This document shows, in pieces, positions 29,615 to 42,633 of a stretch of 64,000 bases of DNA (the first letter of the stretch is position 1; each line of letters begins with the position of its first letter). The notes beneath the pieces are model-generated. The model had not been told where the DNA came from and made no database searches. It worked only from the letters and a program-made list of their open reading frames with translations. Origin of the DNA: Paramicrosporidium saccamoebae. Lineage: Eukaryota > Rozellomycota. A program made the position numbers and the translations under genes. The stretch is from positions 1-64,000 of the forward strand of contig MTSL01000199.1 in assembly GCA_002794465.1 (NCBI GenBank). The letters run 5' to 3'.

Positions 29615-31285
29615 TTATGCCGGCAGTGTTGGAGTTGCCATGGATAGCTTATCGGCCTCCTGTGACTCCTAAAAACATTAGTACGGCCCCCAACGTACCT
29701 GTCCATGGGAACGAGAGAGCAGTGAAAACCACAGCGTAGCCTTCAAGTAGTCGCCCTTGCTCTGATCGTCTTTAGCAACGGACAAGATTGCCGCTTGCAA
29801 CGTGGGATCAGTTACTGGCTCGGGTGAATTCAAGATGGCTGGATTAGAATCCAGGTAGTAGCGAAAGTGAGAAATAGCTTCTTGTAACTTTTTCATTTTG
29901 ATGTATACAGCTCCCAGAGACAGATAAACATCTGTAGGCGCATCCCTGCACTCGATAGCTTTTTGGAACGCTGTCAGTGCTTGTCCAAGCTGTCCATTCA
30001 GTAAAAAACAATTTCCTAGGCCAGTGTAGGCACGGTGATCATTGGGTGCAAGCCTGCATGCACGGGAGAAAAACTCCAAAGCCAACGGCAACGAATCAAG
30101 CAGTTCGTATATTTGTCCCAGTCCAAACCACCCTCGAAAGTCATTTGGGTTTATCTCTAAACCATTGGTACATATGTAGTCAAAGATACCTGTTGCCCTC
30201 AAGTAACAGTCAATTGCGGCTTCTGGCTGCCGCAACTCTAGATATTGCTGTGCTGCAAGAATCCACGCTGAAGACCGCTTGGGATTGAGACGAGTGGCCC
30301 GTCTAAAGTAAACAGCAGCTTTTTCGTGGTCGCCACACAAGGAATGGTAATTTCCGCTAATATGGCAAGTGACAGGATGCAATTCTTTTATAGCATATGC
30401 TCGATTCATCAATTCTTGCAGATCAGACTTTTGCCCCTTTAAAAATAAAATATCCGAGTAGAAATCCATTCCATCGAGACTGCAAGAATGAGTTTCCAGG
30501 ATTTGTTCATAAATTTCCTCAGCCTTGTGATTCTCTAGCTTATGATAATGCAACCCTGCAATCTGAAGCCGAGTAAAGTGGAGGTTTCTGAGGATAGACG
30601 GTGCATGAATATTGGAGCTCCATATGTTTATGCGCCAAGTCCCTTGAAGATATAACAAGAACAGTGACGACATTGGATGGTCAGGAATGTCAAGATTAAA
30701 CTCTGGAAGCTGGGCAATCGCAGTTGCAAGCTGTTCCCAGGTTTCATAGCAGTATGGATTTAATATAAAACTTTCCCGGGCGTGATTGAATGCAGAGGAA
30801 TAGTTTTTCATCCGATTTTCATACATTGAGAGCAACAACAACTGATACGAATCTTTGCCAAATTCCGGAATTGAATCATACAGACACCTTAGACGCGATA
30901 GCTGTTTATCTTCTTGGTTCACGTCTACTTCCTCGGCATGCTAAACATTATCAAATATTAAAGGTATCCATACTAATAATTCGGCATAGTAAAATACAAA
31001 TGTATCCACATTTGTACGATTTTTGCATCTTTGTAAAATGTCAATGACTCGGGATATCTGCTGCTGGTCAAAATAGCTCTTGGCGAGTTTTGAAATTGCC
31101 AGTGTCGTAATATTACATTCGTCGATATCGAGTTCAACTTCGAGTTCGAGGAGTATTTCCAATGCCCTAAGAAATCAGGTAAATAGCTCGAAATCTGACC
31201 ATGAAACGGAGGAATATAAACAACGCAGCGTGGAATTCTGTACAGTTAAAATGAGACCCTTCTCAATCTCTAGCAGGGCGGCCAT
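29615..31285 (-). CDS. CDC23: Anaphase-promoting complex TPR subunit APC8/CDC23
   Basis: Structural TPR subunit of the anaphase-promoting ubiquitin ligase. Five exons (31285-31200, 31166-30974, 30940-30190, 30156-29699, 29668-29615; introns 33, 33, 33 and 30 nt) give 513 residues. Diagnostic segments are CLYSSVSWALEILLEL at the N-terminus, LAKSYFDQQQ, LDGMDFYSDILFLK, and the TPR block HISGNYHSLCGDHEKAAVYFRRATRLNPKRSSAWIL, followed by EINPNDFRGWFGLGQIYELLDSLPLALEFFSRA. The third 33-nt intron has no stop and keeps the frame, so its retention would add 11 residues. The first intron donor (GTCAGA) is atypical. The start codon is 50 bp from that of POM152. Confidence 0.88.
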
Positions 31286-31335
31286 TTTTCCGTTTCCTTA
31301 ACGTCTGCCGGGGAGACTCCCCTATCCAAGGACAC

Positions 31336-34300
31336 ATGATGTTGGATGCAGTGGGCCAGCGTCAATGCGTTCTGGCCATCGCTGTTGCTGTCCAGTGTAT
31401 CAAAATTTATGACAGGCTCCATTTGAATGCGTCGCTTGGAATATTTTTGATAAAATGGATCACTATAGAGACCGTCCTCCTCCTGTCGCTCTGGCGGGCG
31501 CGTATTCCTCGCCTGACTTTTTCATTTATACTCACCCTGTTTTTTACCATTCTTGTGTGCGTGTTTAATGTGGCGGTTTTTGCTGGAGTACCCGGAGCCA
31601 TCAAGTTTATACGTCTCCATTACATGCCACTCTCCGCGACAGTAGAAATGGTCGGTATTGAACATCAGGACGTCGACGATATTGCAGGCTCCAAGGAGCT
31701 CCTTCTTGAAGGTAACCGCCACACCTTCTAGCTGACCGTGTAGATATAAGTGGAGATAATCACTTGGCTGGAAGTTATACGGTAAAGTTTAGGCCGTGGG
31801 CTGTGGGAAATTTTAATCCTGAACGAAAGGTTCTCTGCCTCCCAAACTCGACCCCAATGCCGAATTCTCAAGGGCTATCCGAGGCATTAAGACGTCCTAT
31901 TGTGACTTCTGAACGTTCATCTAAAATTGGGATCCCACTGTTCCTCTCAGGAGTGGGCCCATGGACAGTGACCATTATCCGCGATGGGTCCTTTTATTCA
32001 GAAGTAATTGTAAAGGAAAGTGCACCGTCCAAATCACTCACCGAGATTATTGTTGATCAGCCTGGCAGATTTCAAATCAGTAAACTTGTCGACGGGAATG
32101 GCTCACCAGGCCGTATTGAAAATGTGGAGCCTGTTGAAATCGCATCATGTCCTCAGGCTCGTTTGGACGGGCTAGTCATCAGGCACGGTGTTGAAATGTG
32201 CAATAATGCTTCATTTCCTGTCAAACTGTGGCTCTCCGGTCATTCTCCATTTACGGTATTCTTTGAGACTGTGAATGAGAAATCAACTGAGCAAGTGGTG
32301 GTCTCCAATGTCGTCCCATCTGCGACAAAGAGCGGATTATTCAGCATGTGGATATACAATCTCCCAGGCAATCCCCATCTTTCCCAGTATCTGCTCCGCA
32401 TAGCTGCCATCCAGGACTCGACAGGAAGAATGCATCGCTACGGAATATGGGACAACGGGGACGCTGCTATTGTAAACTTGGTCCCTCCGCCTAGCATTAA
32501 GTGGGCCCATCTTGCCACAAACGCTTTGAAACTTAAGGAGAACGAGCCGCACATTTCTTTAAAAGCTGAAATGGCAGGCCGTAGTCCCTTTTCACTCGAA
32601 ATTGAGCGTCCTGATGGTACATCCTTGCAATTAACGGGGATTAAGGACAAATCCGCACTGATAAAGGCTTCCGCTCCCGGTACATATCGGCTAAAGTCTT
32701 TCAAAGACTCCATGTGTGAAGGAAAGATTGATATTCAAAATGAAGTATCGGTGCAGCTTGTCCATGCACCTACGCTTCACGTCACAGCCGAAACATTAAA
32801 GTCGCCGTGTAGGGGTGATATGGGGATTGCGTTTAAGCTAAACTTGACAGGAGAAGGACCTTGGAAAATCCAGGCAAGGCAGCGGAATAGAAACTTGAAA
32901 TCCGATCAAGTACTTGAAATCAAAGCCCAGACCCCCAGGTTGGATTATGTATGGAAGCCATCACTTCCGGGAGTTTACGAACTAGATCTTGTGGCCCTGT
33001 CCGATTTGAACTTTTCAAAGCAGCCTCTGAAAGACTTGCATTTTGTGCAAGAAATCAGTCCCGCCCCTGACGCTTCGTTTGTGAGGAAATCAGAGATATT
33101 CAGCTGCGTTGGCAATCGAATAGTACTTCCAGTTTCGTTCTCCGGAACTGCACCTTGGGTTCTTGAGTACTCCATCTTGCATCCCGATGGTGTAGCCAAC
33201 ACGTTAAAATTGGAGACTTCCTCAGTGAACGTGGACTTGCAGTTAGACGAGTTCACCCAAGGCGGCCGTTTTGTTGTAACACTAGTCTCTGTAATGGACT
33301 CGTTCAAGTGCATGGGTAATATCTCATCGCAATCCGTCCCCGTCACTGTATTTGCCCATCCCCCATCAGTGGGATTCTCCGCTGCCGTCGACAAAATTGT
33401 CAATATCCGAGAGGGCACTCGAGATTTAGTGCCCATCACATTGACTGCCAATAAGCCGCCTGTGACCATTCATTTACGCCATCCAGATGGAGTTGAAACA
33501 TATAAAATTGATTCGCATGCAGTGGGGATTCCGTTAAACAAGTCGGGGAAATGGACGATTGAGAGCGTTTCAGATGAATTCTGCCAAGGGATAGTATTAC
33601 AGCCCACTGTGGAAGTGATGATGGTACCGAAGCCTAGCGCTAAATTTGCCGACTCTGCTGCCAAGCTAACATGTCGCTTATCGGAAAATTTCAAGCTGGT
33701 GAAAGCATCAGTTTCGGGTAGCGGAACTATTAACCTCAGCTATACGGTTCAATATGCTCTAGATGAATCTGGTTTACGAACTGCCCAAAAAGAACGTAAG
33801 CTTGTCTCCGGGTCTGCTCCATATCTGGCATTATCATCTCCCTCACATGCAGCACCCGGATTCTATCGCTACGATCTGATTTCTATCTCCGACTCTTCTT
33901 TCTCGGAACAGACACTCAAGGGACAGTCTTTTGTTCAGCAAGTACTCCCTGATCCGGCACCGCATGTTCTATCTGCTTTGGAAACTCCTGCATTCTGCTA
34001 TGATCCAGCCCATAAGAGGATTGGCCCATTTCTATTAGATTTCACCGGTAGTGAATTGTCTGGCTCTTTGCCTGTGCAATTTTCTTACGAGCTTTTGCGT
34101 GGATCAAATCTGTCTACAAAGGGAACGTTAACATCAACAGACTCAAAGATCCCGATCAAGTTTGATGTTGATGGCATCACGGCGCCCGGGTCTTACCATC
34201 TTCGCGTGACAAGAGTCGAAAATGCGTTTGGATGTGTGTGGGATTTGCCTCCCCGTATGAGTACCGCCGCAGCCCTCAAAGACAAGTATGCGCTGTCAGT

Positions 34301-34838
34301 GAATGTTGTTGAACGTCCGTCAATTGCAAGCGCTCCTGATCAGCTGGACTATTTTTGCGTAGGTGATGTTGCCCGTTTCGAATTGTTGGGCACTGGTCCT
34401 TGGACCGTGTCATACACTCTCAAAGATGAGGCAAAGTCAAAGAAGAAGACGGATACTGTGTCCATAAACAGGCTGAATATTTTATTGGCCGAATCTGGTA
34501 CTTTGGTAATCCACACCGTATGTAACAGACATTGTTGTGCGGAGATTCCACCAACCGGACTTCAATATTCTGTCCACTCGCTGCCATCCGCGGCCATCTC
34601 AGATGGGATGCAGTACTTAAGGGAAGGTGAAGAAACTGAATTTTCCGTTTCGTTGCGCGGCGTTCCTCCATTCACATTTGCTTATCAACGAATTGACGAA
34701 TCCGGAGGTCGAGTCGTTGATACCGTCACAGTAAACGACGTACAATCCACCGAACATCGCATCAAAGTATCATCAAGTGGCACGTTCCGTGTAGTCCAAG
34801 TTAAGGATAGATTTTGTCAATATCCAAAAAAACGATAA
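31336..34838 (+). CDS. POM152: Nuclear pore membrane protein POM152
   Basis: Integral nucleoporin of the luminal ring of the nuclear pore, found in fungi. Two exons (31336-31711 and 31744-34838, intron 32 nt) give 1156 residues. The N-terminus carries membrane helices (about residues 30-50 and 55-85, IFLIKWITIETVLLLSL and FILTLFFTILVCVFNVAVFAGV). The splice yields HLAGSYTVKFRPWAVGNFNP, a family landmark. The rest is a series of Ig-like luminal repeats, each marked by a G-x-GPW/SPF strand and a D-x-C ending, such as LSGVGPWTVTI, MAGRSPFSLEIERPDG and FSGTAPWVLEYSI. The length is slightly below yeast Pom152 (1337). Confidence 0.9.
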
Positions 34839-34880
34839 ATGTAATGTTGCATAACTTTCCAATTCCACCTCCCATACAAT

Positions 34881-37824
34881 ATGGAGGAATTCAGACAAAG
34901 GTTCTCTCCTTTAGTCGTTGTATGTCACGATGAATACCTTAATCAGATTTATTCTATCAACTCAGGCCCTTCTTCATTCTCCCAGTGCTTAAAGAAGACT
35001 GAAAAGTTGAATTACACCATCTCAACAGGTACTTCCGGCCAGTCTAGGCATCTGTTCATCAGAATTGCAAGCGCGAATTCTGTGCATTCTTATTCTCATG
35101 ACAACTATTTTCATTACCTTGAAGAAAAGTGGTCCGAAATTGAAGCGAAGAAGATTCCCTTAGAGGACTCCATTGAAGCTATGAGTGTTTCTTGCATGGA
35201 TGGGGTCTGGCAGCCCAAAGCTTACACAACCATCGATCATCCTGTAGCATGCATTCATGCTGTATCTGCAGACAATAATGATGCTTTGAAATGGCTTCTC
35301 GATTCCCAGCAAAATTTGCCCCACCTGTTGGAGCCTCTGGCGAAGAGAACCATCAGTTCGGATATTTTACATTATTTCGTCTTGGTAAGGTCAGCTGAGA
35401 CTGTTGGAGGCTACAGAGACACACATGTTAATGAGCTATTCTCCGCCATGTGTCGTCATTTTGGTCATAATACAGCCCAGATTATCATTCATTCAGGAAA
35501 AGTTCAAGATCAGGATATGCTCGCTTGGGAAGGACTAATGAGGTCGTTCGTGTCCCAAAGTCTTGCAGTTTTTATGCAAAACTTTGTTAATTCAGGGACA
35601 CAGGCGGCTAATAGTATCAAGAGTCCGATGGTCGGACTTGGATTCGCGGGAAAACTCTTTTCTGCGGGACGAAAATGGCTTACTAATTCTTCAGACGGCT
35701 CAAATCATTTAGGATCTTCATTCGATAGCTCTGAATTTTTGACACGAAGAGCGGCCGATTTTTCCATATTAATCGGAGACTGGGCTGAAGCACAATCAAT
35801 CATCGACAGCTTGATAGACTCGATCACAGACGGCAAGGCCAGCACGGTGCTTCGATTACTAAAAATCCTCTTGCTCGCCGTTCAACAAAGGCCACTAGAT
35901 GACCTGTACCGAGATATCGAATCTTTGCTGTCATTGGGCGAAAAGGCTGTAGATAGCTCAATTGAATGCGCCTCCTTAATCATCCGTCTGTTCAAGATAA
36001 GTGCAAGTATTCCTGAAGACTTAAAACTGGCCATTCTGGTACGTTTATCAAATATCGTCTCGCAGCCACACATAAAGTCCTTACTATGTGCCATGACCGG
36101 GCGATTATATGTCAATAGGCGAGGGTTTCGCCAGGCACTCTTGCGTTATTATCACTCAGCACATTTACTAAGACAGCAGGGAAAGGTATTTTCAATTTTC
36201 TAGCTCTAACTCTTAGATCTACTTGACAAAACTGATCAATGATGAATTAGAAGCTCTTACTAAGATCATCCCGATAAAATTTGAAAATGCCGCATTTGTT
36301 CTCAAGGACTGCACGTATAGGCTCAATAGCAGGCCCGATCCTGTGGCCGCCTTGGAATTGCTGGACGAATTTGGTTCTTTGGTGGCAAGAGAAGAGCAAC
36401 TCTTGCTAATGGAGACTCTTCGTATGCATTCTAGACATGCCCCGATACATTTTTTGAGTGTTGATCCCTCGAGTTGTTATTTCACAACCTGCGCCATCAG
36501 CTCATTGCCCGAGCCATGTGATTCTGCCTCCACAAGAGCCCATTTAGTCGAAATTTGCAATGGAATCTCGCTTGCTTTAACGACAAGAATCGATATCGAG
36601 TGCCTTTGGTTGCGGCACTGCTCCGTGTCCGTTTGTGATTCAGAGATTCTGCTACTTACAATTTTCTTTAAAAACCGTATATCTGTGCCCCTCACTTTGA
36701 GCGACATTTCTCTCCAAGTTTTGGCCAGTGATGGAACTCCACACACAATTTCAGCAATTGACGACCTTGCCGTAATTATCGAGCCGCTTGATGCAACAAA
36801 GACCATATTACGTTTCATGGCCGATTTTACTGGCAAGGCTTTGCCGAATCTCATTCTGGCTACGATTAACGGGATAGCTCCTGTTAGTCTGTCATTTAAA
36901 CCACACTGCTCGGAGTTCGGCGAACAAAGTCGCCTTTGTGTTGACCGGAGAGTTCGGTCCCCTCGATTACAGATTGACGTGGAGGGTGTGTCAACAATGA
37001 CTTTTAACAACCAAGAAATTCAAGCGACTGTGGTAATTTGGAATACTGGCACCCTTCCTGCTAATAATGTCATATTATTCTCCAGTGGAATCGATTCATT
37101 TCCCGCAAAAGGTCTTCCTTTAGGAGATATTACTCCTGGAACCTCGATTGAAGTGCCTATTTCTTTCCAAATCGATATTCTTGATGCCAACCGGCTCATG
37201 ATCTTAGCGGCGGAAGCGAATGATATCTCAAATGGTGTCTTTTGGAATAGGGCCTTTACTCCACAACTATCCTTCACCGTAAATACCATAGTTACAAAGT
37301 CGGTTCTCCTGCTTTCGGTGAAAAATGTATCTGAACACTTTCTGCTGAATTACTGCCCAGTGATGTGCTCGGCTGACGGGTGGGAAATTACGTCTCAGCC
37401 CGATCGTTTGGACATTCCTCCAACGCATACGTCTATCTTCGCCTTCCTGTTAGGATCCAAACAGCTTGAAGGGATCAACCTGGTAAGAGGCTTGTCTATC
37501 AATTCTGAGTGTTACATACTGGGTGACTCATACAGGTTTTCGCATATCCTCAGTGAAGAAATGTTCGGCTTGTTAAAGTCAGCAAAGATGCTCGATCCGG
37601 GCGAAGAATGTGCCGCGACGTGCATATCACCTACATTAAAGTTGAATGCGATGAAACTCCCAAGAGACTTGGACCGTCCAGAGGACAGCCAAAACCCGTG
37701 GAGGCCCCGTGAATTAGGCAAGGCGTTGTTAGAAGCCGGCCTGGATAAAGGGCTCTCGACCATCTCCATACTGCTACCTAGCTATGTCCACTCTGAAAAA
37801 TTCTCTATGTATTGTGACGATTAG
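34881..37824 (+). CDS. TRS85: TRAPPIII-specific subunit TRS85/TRAPPC8
   Basis: Subunit that directs the TRAPP guanine-nucleotide exchange complex for Rab1/Ypt1 to autophagy membranes. Two exons (34881-36185 and 36217-37824, intron 31 nt) give 970 residues. Family landmarks are TIDHPVACIHAVSADNNDAL and FVSQSLAVFMQNFV, followed by the region that precedes the helical solenoid (DFSILIGDWAEAQSIIDSLI). The C-terminal half is beta-rich (Ig-like), as in TRAPPC8. The last 20 bp of coding sequence overlap the end of the convergent PAC3-like gene. Confidence is moderate because the family is weakly conserved. Confidence 0.68.
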
Positions 37825-38204
37825 ATAAAATCATTGGTATAATCTGGTTCTCTATAACATTTGTCGTCATTTTGACAAGGACTGCGTCAGAAAGATTCGT
37901 CTCGAGAATGCATCTTTTGCAGAAGTTTTTCTTCACCAAGGATTCTCGGAACAAATTCATAAATGTGCAAAGGACCACTCTATCGTGTGATCCGACCAAA
38001 ACTCGCTCCTCGGTAATTTCAGTCTAAAAATTTAGATAGAGCCATGGATATTCATGTTCATACCAGAATGCCCGTCTTGTTTCCGGAACAAAGTCGGATG
38101 TACAGGCCATTTGAATATTCTGTAATCTTGAAAAAAAGTTGCTGTCCATCTATGTCAACCGTTTGCTGGTCCGTAATAGTTGGGAACGAAATAAAATTGG
38201 TCAT
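37805..38204 (-). CDS. Small protein resembling proteasome assembly chaperone 3
   Basis: Two exons (38204-38064 and 38023-37805, intron 40 nt, donor GTATGA) give 119 residues. The fold pattern resembles PSMG3/PAC3: a strand GLYIRLCSGNKTGILTE where the family has HILVVVTQFGKMGTLV, then ERVLVGSHDRVVLCTFMNLF (family: KVLLGQDEPLIHVFAKNLV) and a closing beta strand and helix. The identification rests on this remembered pattern and is tentative. Its 3' end overlaps the TRS85 stop region by 20 bp on the other strand. A PAC4-like partner lies at 15.6-16.0 kb. The 195-bp spacer to ATG1 shows nothing else. Confidence 0.45.
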
Positions 38205-38399
38205 CTAATCCAATGTTCGGCCAGACCCCAGCAATGGTGGAACATGGAAATAGCAGGTGACTGATGCGCTGGTGCAGTCTCTCGTCTCGCCAATATCAAT
38301 AATATGTTAAAATCTAATAACCCATACTGGAGCGCACAAAAGATACAGAAGAGTGCGTTGTGGATTTATGTCATATAGTACAATACAGGGTGATTCAAC

Positions 38400-40361
38400 T
38401 CAGACTTTGATTCTGTGAGTGGGATCACAAATGGACAATCGGGTTTTCACGACAGAAAGCTCTATAAAATGATGAGGCACAGCAAGGTTACTTTGTTGCG
38501 ACAATATTAAGAGACTTGAGGAATTAATCGGTTCGTGGGTTTGAAGAAATGTCAAAAGACATACGGCTCTTCGGTAAAAGTGTTTTGCTGCAGATAAATT
38601 TCCTAATAATTCTTGCAAGCCTCCATCACGGGCCTAAATTAGAGCTACCGATTAAAGGACGTACCAACTTCATTGACAGGGAATAAATAGATGATAGAGC
38701 ATACACATCATCACTTGCAGAATCGCACACAGCATTAGTTAACATCACAGACGACGAACAAGCAGAATTTACCTTTCCCAGAACAAGGTCGAGGGCCGTC
38801 GAAAGCCATGATAAAAAATTCTGCGATTGGGGACCAAAGGAAGCGCTTTGCATTGATTCACTCAATTCGATCAGTAGCAAGGCGGCGAATTTCGAAAAAA
38901 CCATTGATTCGCGCACCGAATCACGCAGTGAGAGCGATGAGCGATCCACACTCAATTCCGCATCCGTAACTGCACCAACCAAAGTGAGTGCCAGTAGTAC
39001 TTTGTCCCGCATGATGTCATCCTTGCCTGCGAATTTTTCGAGTATCTCCGTCTCAGCCTGATGACGTAGCAATTTTGATGCCGACGGGGAAGTGACATCA
39101 AATGATCTTGCCGAATAAATACTTCCAGATGCACGACTCGGCGGGGTTCCGAATTTAGAAGAGAGTCTCGCGAATGGAGGGATGCTGGTTGAACTCGAGC
39201 TAAGGGAGGAAACTGACTGAGACAGATTGCCCTGTTGCGACTCGCCTTGCTTACGATTTAATAATAGCTCCCCACATGAGCGTCGAGACGGAATTGAGTT
39301 ACGCGGCGGCCGGATCGCCTCCGGATCGCTCGCTTGCCTGGTTGGCAGCAAGTATTGAGCGGACTGTCGCTCAAAAGACGCTCCTTCGCCGTTATGAAAA
39401 TATTGGTGCGTAAAAAACTCTTCAAAGGACATTCGTTCCATTGGATTTTTTTTCAGTAAATTTTTCAGCAAATGGATGCACTCGTCGGATATTTCGGAAC
39501 GTCTGTGATTACCGCTAGCATTTGTCGTCTCCGCATAACGAGCCATAGGAGGCACAGGAGATTGATCGATAAGCTTCTGAAGCAAAATGTGATTTGCTGC
39601 ACGATATGGTGGCTTTCCATAAAGCATCTCAAACATAATGGCACCAATTGACCATAAATCAGCTTTGGCATCGTACTTTTCGTAGCGCAATATTTCAGGT
39701 GCCTAAAGAATTTAGACATGACCTTTTATCGCTCTACCATGTACAAGGGCGATCCGCACAAGGTTTGTGCCAAATCAGTGGAGAGCATGGATCGAGCAAA
39801 CCCAAAATCGGCAACTTTTACCGTTAGTGCGTTGTCTTGCTCCACAAGAAGCAGATTTTGTGGCTTCAGGTCACGATGAACAATATTCCTGACTCTCAAT
39901 GCTTTTAGTGCGGAAGCTACGTATAATAAATACCTGAAGCCGATTACCGATCTGTCGAATTATTTCCTTGACTGTAAATTCTGAAAGTATCCCTTCCTTG
40001 CTAATCAGAGCCGATAAATCGCCCTTGTTACAATATTCGATAATGAGATACATGAATGACTTGGTTTGCTATTAATTGAAGCAACAATATTGGTAAAATT
40101 TTACCTGTATTTCAATGAGCTCAACAACATTAGGATGCTTCAGGTCCTTCATAATTGAGATTTCTGTGCTCAGACTTTCTGCAAGCTTTTTGTTTAGGCG
40201 ATGCAGATTTATAGCTTTCACGGCCACCTTTTCTCTAGTTTTCTCTATATTAGGTCGTTCTGCTGATATACCTCATGGTGAGCTAAATAGACTGTTGCAA
40301 ATGACCCATGGCCGATAACTTCGGTCATCTGATAATTTGCAATGCGATGTTCAACTTCCAT
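38400..40361 (-). CDS. ATG1: Autophagy-initiating protein kinase ATG1/ULK
   Basis: Serine/threonine kinase that starts autophagosome formation. Six exons (40361-40272, 40227-40105, 40068-39948, 39916-39738, 39702-38665, 38633-38400) give 594 residues. The kinase domain reads [64 protein letters not shown] and [15 protein letters not shown], all catalytic residues intact. After a Ser-rich linker comes the early-autophagy-targeting domain with MIT-like helices, seen as [33 protein letters not shown]. The first intron is uncertain: the only in-frame acceptor gives 44 nt ending AAAAG. The other introns are 36, 31, 35 and 31 nt. It is shorter than yeast Atg1 (897) because of the linker. Confidence 0.92.
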
Positions 40362-40448
40362 CTCGACAACGTTAAGCAAAAAGAATAAACTGAGGAATGT
40401 AACATGTTTCGTTTGTGCACATATAACTATATGAAACCTGCGTTTATA

Positions 40449-42599
40449 CTATTTCAATGGTTCGAGATTTAAAAAATCAGGTGGTACATATCGTAGTCGA
40501 ATAGCCCGAGCTGCGTCGGCATTTACAAGGGGCTGCATAAAGTCCGCCTTCTCTTTATCTGATTTTAAATCTGGTATTTCGGACAATTTTTTCGACTCAA
40601 AGTCAATCAGAAATGGTTCTGTCGAGTTTGATCGGAGAGTGACTCGTAGATCGTAATAGTCAGCAGAGACCGGAAAGATATCTTTTCTACTCACGACATA
40701 TAACATATCGAGCAACTTATTTCCCTTATTCCGCACCGATGGCGAGGGATGAAAGACAGTGCAATACAAAAGAGCTTGCAGACTTGCACAAATGTCATTT
40801 GGGACGGGCAGTAGCATAGAAATCAAGTCCAAACTCAAGTCGAGGATATCTGATTCTGGGTGCGAAATTAGTTCACCAAATAACTCGCATTTATCGGAGT
40901 GCGAAGACCCAAGAGTGGATTCTTTTAATATTTTCAGGCAACGCCTAAAATAAAATACCGCAATTAATTGGCCAAACCGTCTATCCGAAGTTGCGGTGCT
41001 CGAGCGAAAAATCATGAGCACATCTTGATAGCTTAATAATGTTGCAGAATGTCCCCGGAAAATAACTTGCCGCACTACTTTAAGAAAAGTTGCTAGATCT
41101 TCGTTATAATCCTTAAAAATTTAGAATGCACGTCAGTTATAACCTGGAAAGAATAATCAGAGTCTTTTGGAGACAAGAAATTCAAGCACTCGTAACCGCA
41201 CAGTAAAATGCGCGCTTGTGTTTCCATTTTGAGTTTTTCGAGTAACCGCGTAGCCATAAATCTACGAGTATCGCCATCGTCTGGAGGCGTCATCCTCGTG
41301 GCTAATTTTAGCACTTGGACCTTACAGTCGCATGAGAGCCGTGGGAACAGATCCAGCAGAAGCGGGTAGATTATGATGGGAAATGACTGCGATTCGTGAC
41401 CATCCCTTGCTAGCATCTGTCCCAAACATGCCAATGCAATATTCTGCTCCTTTGAAGATAGGGAGGATTGCAGCAACCCGAGAAGCATTCTTTCATAGAT
41501 CATGTCACAATCGCTCATGTCTTTGGGTTTTTCGCGAACCATGAAAATGATATCGTCAAGATCATCGGAAATAGTTAATAAGGAGTCAATAGTCGCATCC
41601 TTTCCTGTGGGGCTAGCAATTGCTGGTAAAAGTGATAAATGTGGATGCACAAAGCTATAAAGCAGTCCGGAAAAAACTGTGTCATGGCTAACTAATAAAT
41701 ACTCGACATCTTCAATATACCATAATTCCAGGATCTCTCTGACCGTTGGACGTATACTTCTATCTGGCGATAGCATTGTAGTGATATATTCTACAATATC
41801 TGGACCAATCTCTTCAGACAGTTTCGACAGCGATCGTTTAATGTCCATGACATCAGCCCAGAACTCTCGTCGAGGAAGTATCCCTGAATATATAAAATAG
41901 ATCAAGCAGCTAAAGATGTGATAAGCGGTGCTGAACGTACCCTAGGGCATAAACGTCATCTTTCTGTAAGTCTATAGAGCTCGTGGGTGCCTCTGAACAA
42001 CAGAATGGCGACTCACGCCACTTTAGCTTTGATGATGTATCATCGGGATCCGGAGCAGATCTTGGGTCAAAGTCAGTGACAGTAAGCCAGCCCATATCGG
42101 AGATGAACACAGAATCTAGGGACAGGTCTCCATGATAGTACTCTTTTTCGTGAACCTCGCCGATCGCTTTTAAAAGCTGGAACACTATCCATGTCTTTTC
42201 TGTCCGGGTTAGATTCCTCACATTCCTAAGTTCAATTATATGATTAAGGTGCAAGTACCGTAATCTCTCAAATAGGGTGTGTTGGAAGAATGGTCTACGA
42301 TGAAGCACGCTACGAGCGCCGAATAGCAAAGCTTCTTGGATGCAGACGCCCGGAGTCTTTGCAAATATTCTGCCCAGAGCCTTTAGCTTTGAACAATGGG
42401 CTGTGGGTTGAAGAGATTCTGCCTCAGAATCAGTAGCCTTTAGAGGGTCTATGATCCTTAATACGTAGGTACTCTCGGCATCATGATCGCGGACAGCTAA
42501 ACTAACGGAACCTACCCTTCTACTCAGCACCCGATGTAGCTCATAATTGGGAAATGCCGTGACAATATCGTGAATTTCCTCCTCTGCAAAGACGCGCAT
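40449..42599 (-). CDS. VPS15: VPS15-like regulatory kinase, degenerate and lacking WD40 domain
   Basis: Likely regulatory subunit of the class III PI3-kinase. Three exons (42599-41941, 41909-41144, 41111-40449; introns 31 and 32 nt) give 695 residues. The N-terminal kinase-like domain follows the Vps15 pattern RPFFQHTLFERL, EKTWIVFQLLKAIGEVHEKEYYHGDLSLDSVF and WLTVTDFD, with the Vps15-typical HGD. However, the catalytic Lys and Asn after HGD are Ser, the ATP-binding Lys is Arg (TYVLRII), and DFG is DFD, so phosphotransfer is doubtful. Helical HEAT-like repeats follow. The C-terminal WD40 propeller of known Vps15 is absent, and no N-terminal Gly for myristoylation is seen. The start codon is 34 bp from that of SDS22. 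Confidence 0.55.
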
Positions 42600-42633
42600 T
42601 ATTGGCGTATCCGGCCAGGGCAATATTATTTAG

